Assembly: GCA_001510575.1 (NCBI GenBank)
Contig: LNGK01000002.1
Location: forward strand, 93,271 to 157,270
Source of the DNA: Knoxdaviesia capensis
Taxonomy: Eukaryota; Ascomycota; Sordariomycetes; Microascales; Gondwanamycetaceae
Direction: 5' to 3'
DNA length: 64,000 bases
The notes below the pieces were generated by a model that saw only the letters and a program-made list of their open reading frames with translations, was not told where the DNA came from and made no database searches. Shown one piece after another: positions 46,201 through 59,917 of this stretch. Every line of letters starts with the position of its first letter. Positions within the stretch are counted from its first letter, which is position 1. The position numbers and the translations under genes are program-made.

Positions 46201-48779
46201 AGATGGGGGAATCAAGGTGCTCCGGTGTCTTAGTTCCCCAGGGTTGTGTTTTTCCTTTGTGATGACCATGGTGTAATTTAAACGGGTAAACAAGTTGATA
46301 GAGCGACGATCGAGTTGTCGTGGAACTGACAAGCGGGAACTCAGCCAGAGAGATAAAGCCTTCGTTCACAGTGTACAGTAGTGTATATCTAATCATGATT
46401 CAATACAATCCCAGTTATCTCTCTCTCTCTTCTCTCTGTGTTTCTCGCTCACTTAACGTTCTCAAAAAGCGGGGATGACGTTGCATTCCGAAGGCCTGTC
46501 CGCCAAGCTCTCTGGCCGATGGCTGGCCGTTGACAACCTGCGATATTATATTACAGCTGAGAGTCGTCTACTGGCGCTGTAGTATTTCCTATCCTTTTTA
46601 TCAAAATCGCTTGACTTTTTTATTCTATTTTTCCCGCCGTGAGCGGTGATTCCCTCATTTCGCTTTGCGGCGGGGAAGCCGGCCGCAACCTGCGATGCTG
46701 GAGGGCGGCCTGTTCTCGATATGGCAGCTGTCACGTCCAGATGATCTGAACATGCCTGTGCTTTGGAATGTTATAGGGGGTTTGTATAGGGTGAATCACT
46801 AGAAGAGCACAAGAAGATCTCTTGAATCCCCTTCATCGCATAAATCGCCAGCACGGTGACACAGCCAGCGTGCCCACTTACACGACACCCGTGACGACAG
46901 GAAAAGCGCACAGAGCACGAGAGGGGAGGGCCCTGCAAAAGAAACACGATAGCCCCATGTTGAAGCTTTTCGATTCCTGTGTACCACCACCACACACACT
47001 ACGGAGAGTATTTCCGCTTGCTATTTGCTGTTCTTTCAGGGTGCCCACGTCACGAAAAAGCAGGCCAGCCTCCCCCCGGCTCAACAAGGAGCGCTGTAGG
47101 ATCCTCCCACGGCATTCCACCGGACTCTGCCTTCCCACCCGGAACGAATCTTGACTCTCCAGGATGTCCAGTGTGGCCCCGTTTCCCTACTGTGCAACTA
47201 TCGATTGTTCCTAGGTTGAGGTCGGCATGAGGCTGGGTTCCAATCTCAACTATACATACAGTATATTCGCCGCTGCGTGATTGGAGTAACACGGAAACAC
47301 AACGCCATCAACCATGGAAGCCCCGCGCACGGGGCCTAGTTATCCGCTATCCGTTGACGTGAAAAGAAAAGAGAACTAAATCCAGCTCACGCCAACGGAG
47401 ACTACACAACCCTGAGATACCCGAGGTCCATTTATATTTGTGTGTGTCGCTGACCTGCGGTAGGCTTCTGGTCAGATACAACCTCAGATTCGCCGAGCCA
47501 GAGAAGACAGAGCCATGGACTGGCCGGCGTGTTAAGAGACAATCAATATTATTTATCTTCAGACCAGGAACATGTCGCGTTCGTATTTGGCGGTCGTCAA
47601 CTCCCCTCGCACATCTTCACTGCGCATTGTTGATCTTCACTTCGGCCCGCACAGAGGCCCGGCCGATAAACAGAATCAACCCAGGCGGTGAACCCACTTA
47701 TGTGACAAGAAGAAGCCCATCACACTGATTTTTTTAATCCTGTATCTTACAACATGATCGATAATCATAACAGCTACAGGGGGGCGACCGGACAGGGAGC
47801 GGGGGGTGGGCAGATACAAAAAGGCAAAGGAACAGGGCCAGCCCAGGTCAGGCCTGTCAATCTTCCCGCTTCTGCATTTGTGCTTTTCCCTCTCTCTTCT
47901 CTTTCTTGTTTCTTTCGTTCTTTCAGCTGTCTGTGCGTTGCTTTTCGTCGGCCAGGGGAGGGCGGACAAGAGCACACAACCTGTAAATGCGCGAGCATCT
48001 GCCCTGAGAGGCTTGATATACGGCAAAGTACTGCACAGTACAGAATCCAGCTCTCAATGTGAGCTGAGCCTCTTGGAGAAGGCTGCCTGGTCCGTCCTTG
48101 ACCGAGCTGAAAACCAGATCGACAACCCTCAGTTACCTGGTCTCTCTCTCTCTCTCTATCTCTCTACCCCTCAAAATACAAAAACCCTGGAATCACCGCC
48201 AAATTCCACATCTCCATGTCGGCCCAATAGAGCAAGCGAGTTGACCCTGGCCCATCGGTCCAGAACAGAACACATCATCCGAGCCAGCCCTCACAGCCTC
48301 ACACTCGCCTCGATTCCCCTTTGCAAACCTCTCCTCTACAGCACCCATCCCCCTGTCGATAGGTGCTGTATCTCGCTTCCAGTGTGTGTAAAGTAGTGTG
48401 GTGCTCGCCCTTAGCACCCTCGTCCACGGATGCCGTGATCAATGCGTCGGAGATGAGAGTTTCTGTTCTGTGCAAACCACGCGCGCGTGTGTGCGCCGCC
48501 ACTTTCCTTCAACGGCCTGAAAGGCTGAGAATAGACCAGAGGACGAAGAAAACCACATCATTGAAGAAACGAGGGTATAAATTGGCCGGCTCTAATACTA
48601 ACTAGTCCTAGACAAGGAAGCAAGATCCTCCAACTTATCTGATGATGTCTTCGAGGGATGTTGCCACGAATAATTAAAAGCCTGGTGATATATCACCACA
48701 AGGATAAGTTGGATTTGCTCCTGCATAAGTGTTAATTACCCTAAGACAAAGTCAAATTGTCATATATACAGTACTTATA

Positions 48780-48817
48780 TACGACATCATATCAAGTCAA
48801 TACGACATCATATCAAG
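48780..48817. repeat. 17-bp direct repeat, two copies
   Basis: TACGACATCATATCAAG occurs at 48780-48796 and 48801-48817, just after a TACAGTA motif. Non-coding. Confidence 0.85.
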
Positions 48818-51269
48818 CCAGGGACCACCGTAGTGTTCGAACCCTAAACCACATCCACGACCGATTCACAGCCCGGGATATATACGCAATATCCACGGCC
48901 CCCATCTTCGGGGGAATCTACCCCCAACACAGGAAAGTGTATACCACTATTTATTACTTCTACGTACCTACACTTTCATATCAGTACAGAGAGACAAATC
49001 ATGCTGTGTGTGATGGGCGTGCATGGCATGAGAGAGCACAAGCCCAGAACTGGAACCAAGTGTGTCGTGAAGGTGTGATGCATGAAGTCCAGATCTACCC
49101 GTAATCCACAGTCTGATAGTATACACGCACTTTCACCTCTTGGACCTTTTTCCGTTTACAGTACCCGGACACTACATTGCCTCCCACACAACCGGACATC
49201 GGACGGTGTAATTGTCAAAAAGAGAAAGCGAGATTACTTCGGCCGCCACCAACCAAGATGGTCGTTTCGCGGCCCTCAGGCCCGCGATTGTCCGCTCTCT
49301 CTCTCTCTCTCGCTTCTCTCGCCATGTTCAGCTAGTCCTGTTCCTGTTCCTGTTGTTGTTGTTGATGTCTGTTGTTTTCTTGTTTGTCAACCTTCGGCGG
49401 TTTCCCCGGTTCGCTGCCCTCCCCCGCCCGTTCAGCCAACCTTTTGTTCCCCTGAGAACACCAAGAGGCAATCTACGCGAGCGAGACCGCGATTCCCAAG
49501 GCCCCTTCGTTTCGGTCCCGAGAGTCCGCGTGCTGCGTGTCTATCGCCCACCTCTGTGCGCTCGCTGGAATCTGTCACAGTTGTAACTCGTGTGTTCTGC
49601 ACCTGGACACCGCATGGATTGATTACACGTGGGAGGATATCGTTCGCCACACGTTGCAAGCGTTTTTTCTTTTCCTGGGTAGAAAAACCTGAGGTACCCG
49701 GAGAATCTTCATGCGTGTGGGTTGTCCAGGTGCCGTGTCTCACAAGTAGCAGACGATCGGCCTCGTTGTAAAGCCGTAGCCTTTTCTCGTTCTTTCTCGC
49801 TTCCCTCGCTGGGAACAGCCCTCGTATATCCTCCATCGTGGTCGAGTAAATTTCATTCGATTCTCGCCGGCTGGAATGCAAATATGTGGAGAACGCCCAC
49901 CTGCACAGTGGTAACTCATCGAAGTCCTAATCAGAGAACAGCAGAGGGGAGCGTCGTTAGTTAGGAGATAGTTTTCATTCCAGCGAGAGGGCAACGCCCT
50001 CAGAGAGCCGTCGCTGGGGGTGGGCTTGTTAGAGCACAACAAAGCAGGCCCGAGAACATAGTTAAAAAGGAAGATGGCCGAAACACACAAGAAGAAGAAT
50101 GGATGTGTGGGCAAACTCACTAGACTGTGGGTGGCAAAAGCCAGTTCGTAGCATCCGGGAGTTCCTGCTCGTCGCCTTCATCAACGCCCGCCGATGTACC
50201 ACAAACCGCTCGGCTGCCTGCCGATGGCTGTCCGCCGGCTGCTCTGCTAGCAATGGCCTATCGCATACCTGCCCAACCCTCACAAGTGTGCTCGCAGGTA
50301 TCACCGTAGAGCGTGGCCAGAGCCAAACCCCCCCTTCCCCCGAACACATCTCCAAGGGCCTCGGCAGTGCAGACCGTGTCCAACTCCCGGCGGCGCTGCG
50401 ACAACAGCGAGACCCAAATTCCCGGGCAGAGGCCCGGACTTGTCGGCGATGGGGTGCGCCAGCGAACTTTCATCCTGGTTTCGGCGCCGGTGCTGGTTAG
50501 TTCTTTGTTAGCTGGGTAAAACGCACCAAGTGAAGATCTCACGCCTTCTGGAAAGCAGGGTGTTCAGCATCGATGGAATATGCTAGGCTCCAGAGCATCG
50601 TCAAACACGTGCGTGCACACAATACTCCAGTAAGGTGAGACACAGGACGAAAGAGCGAGAAAGGAACGACGAAGCCATCATGGCTCCTGGACTAGCATAA
50701 CGCCGGGTCTCTGAGACACTAGAAGTTAGAAATGGTAGACAGGACAGTTCGTCTGACAGAAAATCGATCTAGAAGAAGTCCTGCGACTCTAGGCTAATCA
50801 ATGCGCAGATACATGCACGTCCTAATGGCGCTCTACGAGGGCTATTTTGAGTACAGGACAAAGCCAACAGATGTCTGAGCGATAAGACACTATGGATCTC
50901 TCCAAACCCGCGCACGCTCTCCACCGCGTGGGATCCAGAGAATAGGAGTATATCTGATCACAGCCGCTGAGCACCGTACCAGCATGATCCCAGGGCACCA
51001 CCCTACACAAAGAAAGAACATCATGAAGATAGACTAAAAGTTCCTGCCGAGAAGCCGGCAGGAATAGGTGCAGAGATAGACCGGAGCACCGACAAGTCCA
51101 CTACAGCAGGGTCAAGCTTATCGCAGCAGGATAAACAAACATCGGGGGGGCGGGGTTCGCCAGAGCGAGCGCGATTGTAAATGGAGCATGAGAGGGCAAA
51201 ATGGCGTAACCTGTGTGTGAACAGTACAGTGTACAGAATGCGCCCATAGCCGTTAGACTGCGGATATGG

Positions 51270-51288
51270 CCCCCCCCCCCCCCCCCCC
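51270..51288. repeat. Poly-C run, 19 bases
   Basis: Homopolymer in non-coding DNA, possibly length-uncertain. Confidence 0.8.
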
Positions 51289-53447
51289 AGGGGTCATGCC
51301 TGGTGGCCAACAGCGCGAGGACGGAGCACAGATTGTGAAGAGGGGGGCCTTTGTTTTGCAGTGAAGTTGCACTGAAGAGAGGGGAGAGGGGGTCCAGCCG
51401 AAAGCCCACAGAGGTGGTCTCTCGCCTCGGAGAGGGGGGGAGACGCACGAGCGGAAAGCGAACCCAAAAGGCCACAGCCGTGTGTTAACGAATGTCCTCC
51501 CAGTGGCTCTCCTACACAAAGAGCAGCCGAGAGGGCGAGGCAAGCAGCCGTACGTAGCATTACTTTCATGCCATGTCATGCAAAGAGCAAAATATGCATA
51601 AGCCGTAAGGAAGAATGAAAGTTCTTTTTTTCACGGCTAAGGAGGGAGCTTGAAGAGCAGGTGTGGATAATCTGCCTGCAGTCTCGCTTAACGTGTAATC
51701 CTAGCCAGCAGCTGCCCCCGATGGCTGGCCAGCCCTCTGGCCAAGTGAGAGAGGGGAGAGGAGTGAGTGGCATGATGGAGATTGGGGTACGCGAGGAATG
51801 TTAGCAGCAACAATAGCGTCTCTGTTCTAAATATACCCGTGCAATCTCACAGTATTACTCCTTGCTAGACTAAACAGTCGCCGTGAGGCCAGAGATTTGT
51901 TGGTTGCAGCGGTCGGCCACACACACGCCGAAAAAAGGACACACACACAAGAACAGGACAGTGGAGACAGGATGGTGAGCCAGAGGAGCCCATCTACGGT
52001 ACTATCTTAGCCTCGCATGTTTGGTTTTGCTCACTTCGGCAAAGTGGACGACGGCCGTGGGTGAAGGCCGGGGGGGGCCAGGTCAACAGGTGGAATGCAG
52101 GGCGAACGGACTCCACCGGCCAGGAAGGTTATCAGTGAAGAGGAGGGGAAAGCAAGATAGTGGATTTGGGGGGGGCAACATCGAGTTCGGTTGATGAGCC
52201 GGGAGGGCCACAGTACAATGCTACCCTCAGCGGCTTGTGTTGGCACGGTCTGACGGAGAGGCATGCACGAGTAATGAACTTACAGAATGACAGCCTCACC
52301 TTTTAGACTTGGGAAGTGTAAAAGGAACAAGAGAACACGGCCAGAAGACCACCAGAACCACGTTTGCCACACCTAAAAGGTTCAGTGGTGAACGGCTGGA
52401 ATCTCGCTCTAAGTTAGCGAAAGTACACATACTAGACGTCGATCCACCCCTTCACTACAGGGTGAATGGAGAGAGTAAAAGGTCAAGAGACACTCGACGG
52501 GCAACAGAGATGTGACCAGCTGGTGGAAATAGAAGCCAGTCGCAATCTGGAAACGCTGATTCCAGGGTGCGAATAACAGAGGGAAACCGCGTTTGAAATC
52601 ATCGATCAAGCAGAGGATTAGGATTGATATCAAGCGGCGACATCAGCAAAAAGAAATGCAAAATATTCAGGTAATGGTGCCCCCTCGACTCAGCCCTCAC
52701 GAAATCACAAATCACAATCCAATACGGGGGGCTTTTTTGCAAAAATATCAGCAAGTTGCATGGGTTCGTCCAGGCGGTCAGGGCAGGCCATGTCCAGTCT
52801 GTGATATTTATTCCCCGATCGCCTGATACTTACTCACACTCCGGCTATCACCAAGTCAAGCCTCAGGTCTCCTCCCACTTCCCTATCTCTACAACCGTCT
52901 CTCTCTCTGGCCCATCTGGATGACCACATTCTCGTATCTCGGCCGACGACTGGTGCGGAAGAAAAGAAGAGAAGATTAAAAAAGAGAAATAATAAATTAA
53001 AATAAAAAGGCGCAGCTGAGCATCCCCCAAAAGTGTATGAAGGAACAAATAAATCAAACCCCCCATCGCAAAGATAAGCCGGCACCAATCGAGTCTAGCA
53101 GGAAGTACGAACGGCAGCCTCTGATTGCTCGAAAAATCAAAACAGAAATCAAAATCGGAAAATGAAACCTGGCGGGAATTCCTGGTCCAAGCTTGCCTGA
53201 TTTTCCAGCCACTCAGAATCGCCAGACGGCCTCGCATAACCAGTTGCTCATCTTGTTGTCATGCTAGGAAGTGGTCAGCCATCGCAATCGCAGACTTCCA
53301 AACAAACTATATAAGCTCGGGGGGGGCAGGCGAAGATGTCAAAAGCGTTGAGGACTAGGAGGCAGTAACTAAGAGCCCAGATCTCATACCAAGAGCACCA
53401 CTACCCATGCTAGTTGGTCTCTACTGAATAGTAGCCACACAGAGAGA

Positions 53448-53451
<4 letters not shown>

Positions 53452-53484
<33 letters not shown>

Positions 53485-53505
53485 GAGAGAGAGAGAGAGA
53501 GAGAA
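53452..53505. repeat. GA dinucleotide microsatellite
   Basis: About 26 GA units with one GT interruption near 53481. Confidence 0.9.
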
Positions 53506-56500
53506 GAGGGGCGACGAACAGACGATAGCATTATCAAAAACAGCACACGAAGCCCCCCCGCCCAAGCCAATCCGCAGCCAGAACCGCGACTCCAGACGCT
53601 GAAGGCCCCGGCGACGTTGTGCTGCCCTGGTCCTTGCTCCAAAGCTTGCCGCTAGGAATCGGTTGGTCCCGCGCCCTGGATGGTCGTCAGCACGAGCATT
53701 CAGCACTCAACGGCGCTCTGGCGAATCAGCAGCAGCAGCCGGGATGGTTCTCGGATCGCGAGCTGGGTTGTTCCCTGCAGCAAAAGCACGCAGAAAGCCT
53801 GAGGAGAGGAGTCATCAGGACATATGAGAAGGATTCTTTTTTAGTGTGTGCCGGCCACGAGTATCTTCAGTTTCCGGGCCTTGTCGAACTCCTCATGCAC
53901 TCTCTCTACTGTACAGGTGGACTTTACCACCGTCGCAGCGACTCTCTCCGACAGATTGCGCATCCAACGAGCCCGACTTCGCCCAGGAATGAAGCAGTGT
54001 CCCCTATAACCGGTATCTTGCAGGGGAGGCCCCGATCGCTATGCCGTTGTCACTTTCTGCACCCACTCCACTATTTTCAGGGTTCATCGTGTCCTCAAAA
54101 AATGCGTCGTCCTCAACATCATCCAATCATCCCGTAGCAAAGGCTCTTTTTTTGTGTTCGCCGGTGTTGTCGATGGCCCGTGAATGCGGACTCCCCAGGC
54201 CTGCCGATGCGAACTCGAGAGAATTAACCAATGCATTGTCCTGCGGAACGGAACGTCAATGTGGAATGATACGCACCTTGCATATCATCATGCCCGTCAC
54301 GGCTGACTGGTGAAATATGGGCAGTATCGAAAACGATAGCCATACGCTGGCGATCATGTATGCACTCAGTGGTTTCTGTCTCTTTCGCAGGCTGTATGGA
54401 ATGGAGACGTCGACCCACCGGTTTTGCATGCCAGTGCGATTCGTCCAGTATTCTCATGTCCGGCAACTAACCCCCAGAGTCCTTTGTGTCTCTCGAATGC
54501 GGCCTGAACATGCTCAACTCTGAATCTGACTCTGTGCCGTTCCCCTCCACCGTCCCGCCGCACATGAAGTGTCGTTCTCGCCCTCACACTGAGACACGGA
54601 GAGAAGCGGCGCGACATCACAGAACCTCGAATAGAACGCTCTGCCATTGTGTTTCCCCTCAAACGTCGGTGGCTTTGTGTAATGTTCCACGGCCTGGGGA
54701 TGGTGAGGGAGGAGGGGCTGGCAAAAGAGCGGTCGGGACGAGGTCACCGGGTCCGATAGCGGAAGAAAGGAAAGCCACGAGAAAAACTTGCTCTTACTCG
54801 CTCTGGAGGAAATCTTCGGCTCAGTCCTCATGGAAGTAACTTTCCAAGGAAATTAGCACTCTGGGCTGTCAGTGGCATGTGCCTCCTCGTCGGCGGTGTC
54901 GCTTTCAGGTTCCGGGTTTTTACTGGACATCCCCGTGAGATTCTTCATTTGACGTCTGATAATCCGGCCCATATGAAGGGCAGTCATGGTTCCTGTTCGA
55001 CGATGAGCCATTGCCCTCATCATTGTATTTATTTTCTAATCTTCACAAGAAAATAGCCATCTAGACTACCAAGCTCATGCCCACTTATTTAGTTTCTGCC
55101 CTCCGCTTTTCAGTGGGCTTTCGCCAGAAAAGAAAGTTTGGGAGACCTGCCAGAGCCGGTTTTTTGCTGCACTGTACGGTCCTGCAGTCGCGATTCGCTG
55201 GCCGCATTTCCAGGCTTCGGTCAGGGCTTTATCGCACCCCCAGTGGGCACATGATCGCCAGAGTGGAACACACAGGAAGTGTACCGGAAAAATGGTGTCG
55301 ATAGGCTGTTGCTTGATACTAGGAGAAGCATGTCTGAGTGGTGGAGAGCGAACGGGAAAAAATGCCCCAGAGTAAGATAAATTCTGCAGCGCTGCGTGGG
55401 CGGGGATATCAAATCCTCCGTCGTCGCAACAATGGCGTGAGTGAGTGAGACTCGGCTTCCTGCGAGAAGCTGTGGGCAGGGATCCTCAGACTCTGTTTCG
55501 CTGGTGGGCAGAAAATCGGCGGTGGGGATCCAGGCAATGCACGCAAATCAAAAACCTGGTCGGACATCACGCACCACATCGTGCTTCGATAGTCTGTCTC
55601 CGCTCTCTCATGGAAAGCGACGGCCTTTCCTTCCATCGCACCAGCGCCCGCTGGCCTCCGCTCAACCCCAGCCAGCCAGTTGAGTGAGACACACGGCCAA
55701 ATGTCCACCAGAGCGTCGTTCAAGCGAGCGGCCAAAGAAGCCCGCCAGAACAAGCCTCAGAACGAGCCTCCCGACACGGCCTGCCAGACGTCATTTCCTC
55801 GTGTGGTGAGACCTCGTGGGCATCCAATCACCAGCGCCGGCAGGGCCAGTGTCGCAGACCCGGTCGAGGGACAGCCCCCCTCTCCTCCCCCGCTCGTCCC
55901 CAACAAGCCTCGTAACCGAGAAAGAACAAAAGAGAGAAACTTTTTGAACATCCAACAGCTGAACCTGGAGGCGAAAAGGAGAGGCGTAGTCACAACAACG
56001 AGGACGAAAGGGGCCAGAAGGTCTTGCATCCGTGCCGCGTGGATGGTCGGGGCTTGTGAGGGCCTACTTTGGTGGCCACTTGCCGAGGACCGTCCAACGC
56101 GGCCTTGATACGCTGAGGGGGGAAAGGCAAGACTTTTTCACATCGACTGACCCAGATAGGAGGGCCAGATTATGCAGGGAGACGAGACTTACTAGCACGA
56201 GGCAAACCGAGGCCGCCCTGCTGCAACGTATCCGGCCGATACTTTCCGCCTCCTCGCAATGATCGTCGTCGGTTCTTGGTGCTGGTATCATTTGGGAAGA
56301 GGGTGCTTAATAAGGGTTCGGGTTTGGAAGTCGAGTCCTGGTTAGGAGCTTCCACCAGCGGATTTAGGTTGGCACCAGTGCCTGTAACGTTAGACTTTTT
56401 TGGGCTTTTAGGCTGGCGCCAAACCCAGGAACAAAGGCACCGCCGTAGGCGTCAAGCGCCGAAGCGCCAAAAATGGCCTTTCTAGCCAGATTCCAACTTT

Positions 56501-56789
56501 TGCCATCAGAAGGAAGGAACAAAGGAGAAAAGAAAAAAAGAAATAACGGAAAATCGAGATAATTAACTCGTGCCGCACCTCATCAATTTCTTTTTTATCT
56601 TCTCTCTCCTCACCACCATTTCCATTCACTGCCAATTCCCTCGACCGAATCCTTCGGCCTTCTAAATTAGCCTCATCAAGTGAGGGGCAGCGCAGCATCG
56701 TGACTTCAAAGACGAGCAAACCAACGTTATCACGGCGTGTTATTAATTAGAAACACAACTTTGCAATGCCACTTTCGCCGCGCCCCCCC

Positions 56790-56815
56790 CCACACACACA
56801 CACACACACACACAA
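56790..56815. repeat. CA dinucleotide microsatellite
   Basis: About 12 CA units directly after a run of C. Confidence 0.9.
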
Positions 56816-59277
56816 ACGTTTGATAGCAGCGCGGCTACGCGGATGCGAAGGAACAAACGAACCCGGAGGACCAGGAATTGCAGGGCGTGCATGCGTGGGT
56901 AGCTGCGTTGGGAGGCATCGGGTGCACGGCATGGAAGATACCGTCTGCCAACCTACTGTACATGCCGACCTTGGGCGGCTGCGCTGCTGATAACGGCCGC
57001 ACAGCACCACCACCACGCTTTATCCGCTATCGGATGGAGGGAGAGAGGCAAACATCGAGACTGTAACCACCAACAAGTGCCCTCCATGTTCTGTCTCAGG
57101 AAGCGATAAAGTCCGCCCATCCATCCCACATTTTAATCTCCTAGCTGCATGCCACACGGTCTCTTGGAAGAGAGGGGGAAGATCCCTTCCAACAGACACA
57201 CACTTACGTTAATATTCTCTCATCCCGCGGACACAGGAACGCCAATGTGGAGCATCGCCATCGATGGTGGATTTCCTGACGGCGGCAAAGAAAAAGGCAA
57301 CAACACTAAATAACTGAACTAGCATCTGAAGGAATATGTGCGTCAGACGATTGAAAAAGAGGGAAAAAAGCAAACACCGCACGGCCGGGGCAAAGTCCGA
57401 AGCATCGACGACGAAAACCAACAGACTACGTACACGCAAGATCGCAGATGACCGAACCTCAAAGAAGAAAAAGGAACGGGCGAGTGCAACGCTGTGACGG
57501 TGCGCCGAGACCTACAAGCGCGCAGAAACGATTTTATTGTATTTTATTAAAATAGCATCGAAGGAAGAAGGAAAAAAAGACCAAGAAAGAAAAGAAGAAA
57601 AAAAACCCCCCAACCGAGGAGGAACTCTGCACGTCCCCATTCCGTGCAGGACAAAAGAAAAAGCAGACAGACAGAGACCCATTCATTCCTACTCTCCACA
57701 GAAAAAGAAATGGTGGCATGGAAGAAGAAGCGACCAGGGCAAGAGATCAACTGTGCGCAAAAAAAAGAGTATTTTTTCGAACCTTGGCCGGGTGGAATGC
57801 TGACAGACAGTCCGGGGGCGCGAGCGACAGTCGTGTTTCTCGGCAATTTTATTGTTTCCCCCCCCCCCGGCGGAGAATCTGGAAGCGCATACAGAAGCAA
57901 ATAGTTTTCCAGTATCGGTCAGGCACCACCCGTCACAAAGAACCCGGTCGAGCACATCTATCACCGCGGCTATTTCAGCCCAGGGAGGAGAAGACGATCG
58001 GCCAAAGCGTCCGAGCCCGGCCAAGATAGGATGACGGTGAGTGAGCGAGCGAAGATAGTGAAGATTAATGGGTCTCTGTGTGCTTGTGTTGTTTGCTCGG
58101 GGCGGTTCCGTCCTCTTGGGATCTCTCGGTGCAGCAAAGGTCCGTCGACCAGTCGTGAGCCGGGACCTTGAGACGTGTGCGCATTACCACAAGAGGGACG
58201 ACGACAGAGACCACCACCAAGGACCAACGATGGGATGAAGCACAGAGAAACACATCCCCCAGAGTTCCCCACCGGGCCGGAAATCACCAGGTCTCAACGT
58301 CACTCTCGACGACAACTCTAATCGACCTGCATCAAATATCGATGACTTACACATCCATCCAAAGCCAAGCTGCGATGTTTCTAATTCTGTCCTCCCCCCG
58401 CCGACATATCCAACGGCTAGTCCACATTCCGCCAGCAGCGAGAGTTGAGCTGCATAATGGTGCCTACTCCAACTCCTACACAATCAGCCAACAACACTTG
58501 GGAAAGAAAAGTGACAGACCAGACCTCTCCCCCACTGTGAACGACATTTCCTGCCTACCACCCACCCAGTTCTGAAAAGGGCCAGTTCCCCCGGTGGTGG
58601 TGGCTGCATCCTGCATTTGCATTCCTCTCTTTCGTTTTTTCTCCTCATCCGAAGAAGAAGACCTACATCCGCTGCATGTCTCTCCGCCGTGGGTGCGGCC
58701 GCCAAAGAGTACCTGAGTGTCCCGTACCCGCGGTCCCCCTCTGGGCTGACTCTACTGGACTGCCCATACCACTCCCACCCACAGAAACGTACACGTCGAC
58801 TTTTCTTTTCCTGCTGTACACTGTAGGCCCGGCTTCTCCTTTCATGCACGAGCCTGCATACCCGGTGGAGGAGATGGTGCCGGCGTCGGCCAATGGCCGG
58901 GCGAGCTGGCTGTACTCGATTGCGTCTAGCGTTGCATCGAGGTGCGCAAAGTGTCCGTTCTCGCCCATGCTTGGCCGTGTTAGTCGGCAGGTAATAGGGA
59001 AATTATTGATTTATTTATAACCACCTGTTTTTCCCCCCCCCTCGTTCTTCTCCCACTGCTGTACGCTCTTTCGACATGTCTCTCTCTCCCCACCCACACT
59101 TCGTCCTCTTCCCCCCTGTCGGCCCAGCTGCACCATTCCCTTCTGGGCGAGGTCACTTCGTCTTCGACCCTCGAGCTCATCTGCAGCTCCAGCCAATGGC
59201 AGGCCACCGTGGGCCGCCCATCGAAGGTGGCCCCCTCTTTCTCATGAGTCTATTCTCTGGTGGTCTTCCACTTTATT

Positions 59278-59281
<4 letters not shown>

Positions 59282-59334
<53 letters not shown>
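59282..59334. repeat. CT dinucleotide microsatellite
   Basis: About 21 uninterrupted CT units plus a short interrupted extension. Confidence 0.9.
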
Positions 59335-59823
59335 ATGCTCTCCCCCCCCCGGACTCTTCTGCAGAAGTTCGGCCGTTCTATTCCTGTTATGGCCCGTCTC
59401 TGGTGGACCTCCCTGCCCGGCCAGACCTATCAGAAGCTCTGGCCGTGACCAGGGGGACCGACCGCTCTCTGCTGACATTTATCATCACTAACACAGAAGA
59501 CCACCCAGAAAACCGTACGTGTAGGTGACCTGCCGTTGGGTCTTTTTTGGGCGCGTCCACCTCTCTCGATAACTGAGGTGGTGGGTGGCTTCTGTGGTGG
59601 CTCTCGCCATGGCCAGATGTACCCGTGACCTGCATTGCACGGTGGTGTAAGTCACTGCTGCCGTCGGCTTCAGCTGCCTGGTACCCCGCCTGCATCTCCT
59701 CCGGAGTATCCGTACACCACAACACACACACACACGCACACGGAAGTCTCCATCTCGGATACCTCGACTATCCGAGTAGGGTTAGGAAGAAGGTCTGGTC
59801 TCCCCAAAGGGCCAACGGCAGAT

Positions 59824-59825
<2 letters not shown>

Positions 59826-59868
<43 letters not shown>

Positions 59869-59876
59869 GAGAAGGA

Positions 59877-59914
<38 letters not shown>
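59826..59914. repeat. Compound GA/CA microsatellite
   Basis: About 20 GA units (59826-59865) and about 18 CA units (59879-59914) separated by a 13-base purine-rich spacer. Confidence 0.9.

Positions 59915-59917
<3 letters not shown>

Noticed and set aside
48825..48850. GGGTTCGAA-like tRNA B-box on the minus strand
   Set aside because: No matching A-box or cloverleaf could be folded around it.
49432..49881. 149-codon minus-strand frame with protein-like composition
   Set aside because: No family recognised, no supporting splice sites or neighbouring exons; length is within chance for this base composition.
55701..56108. Plus-strand frame from an ATG at 55701, about 135 codons
   Set aside because: Arg/Pro-rich without domain or conserved pattern; could not be supported as a gene.
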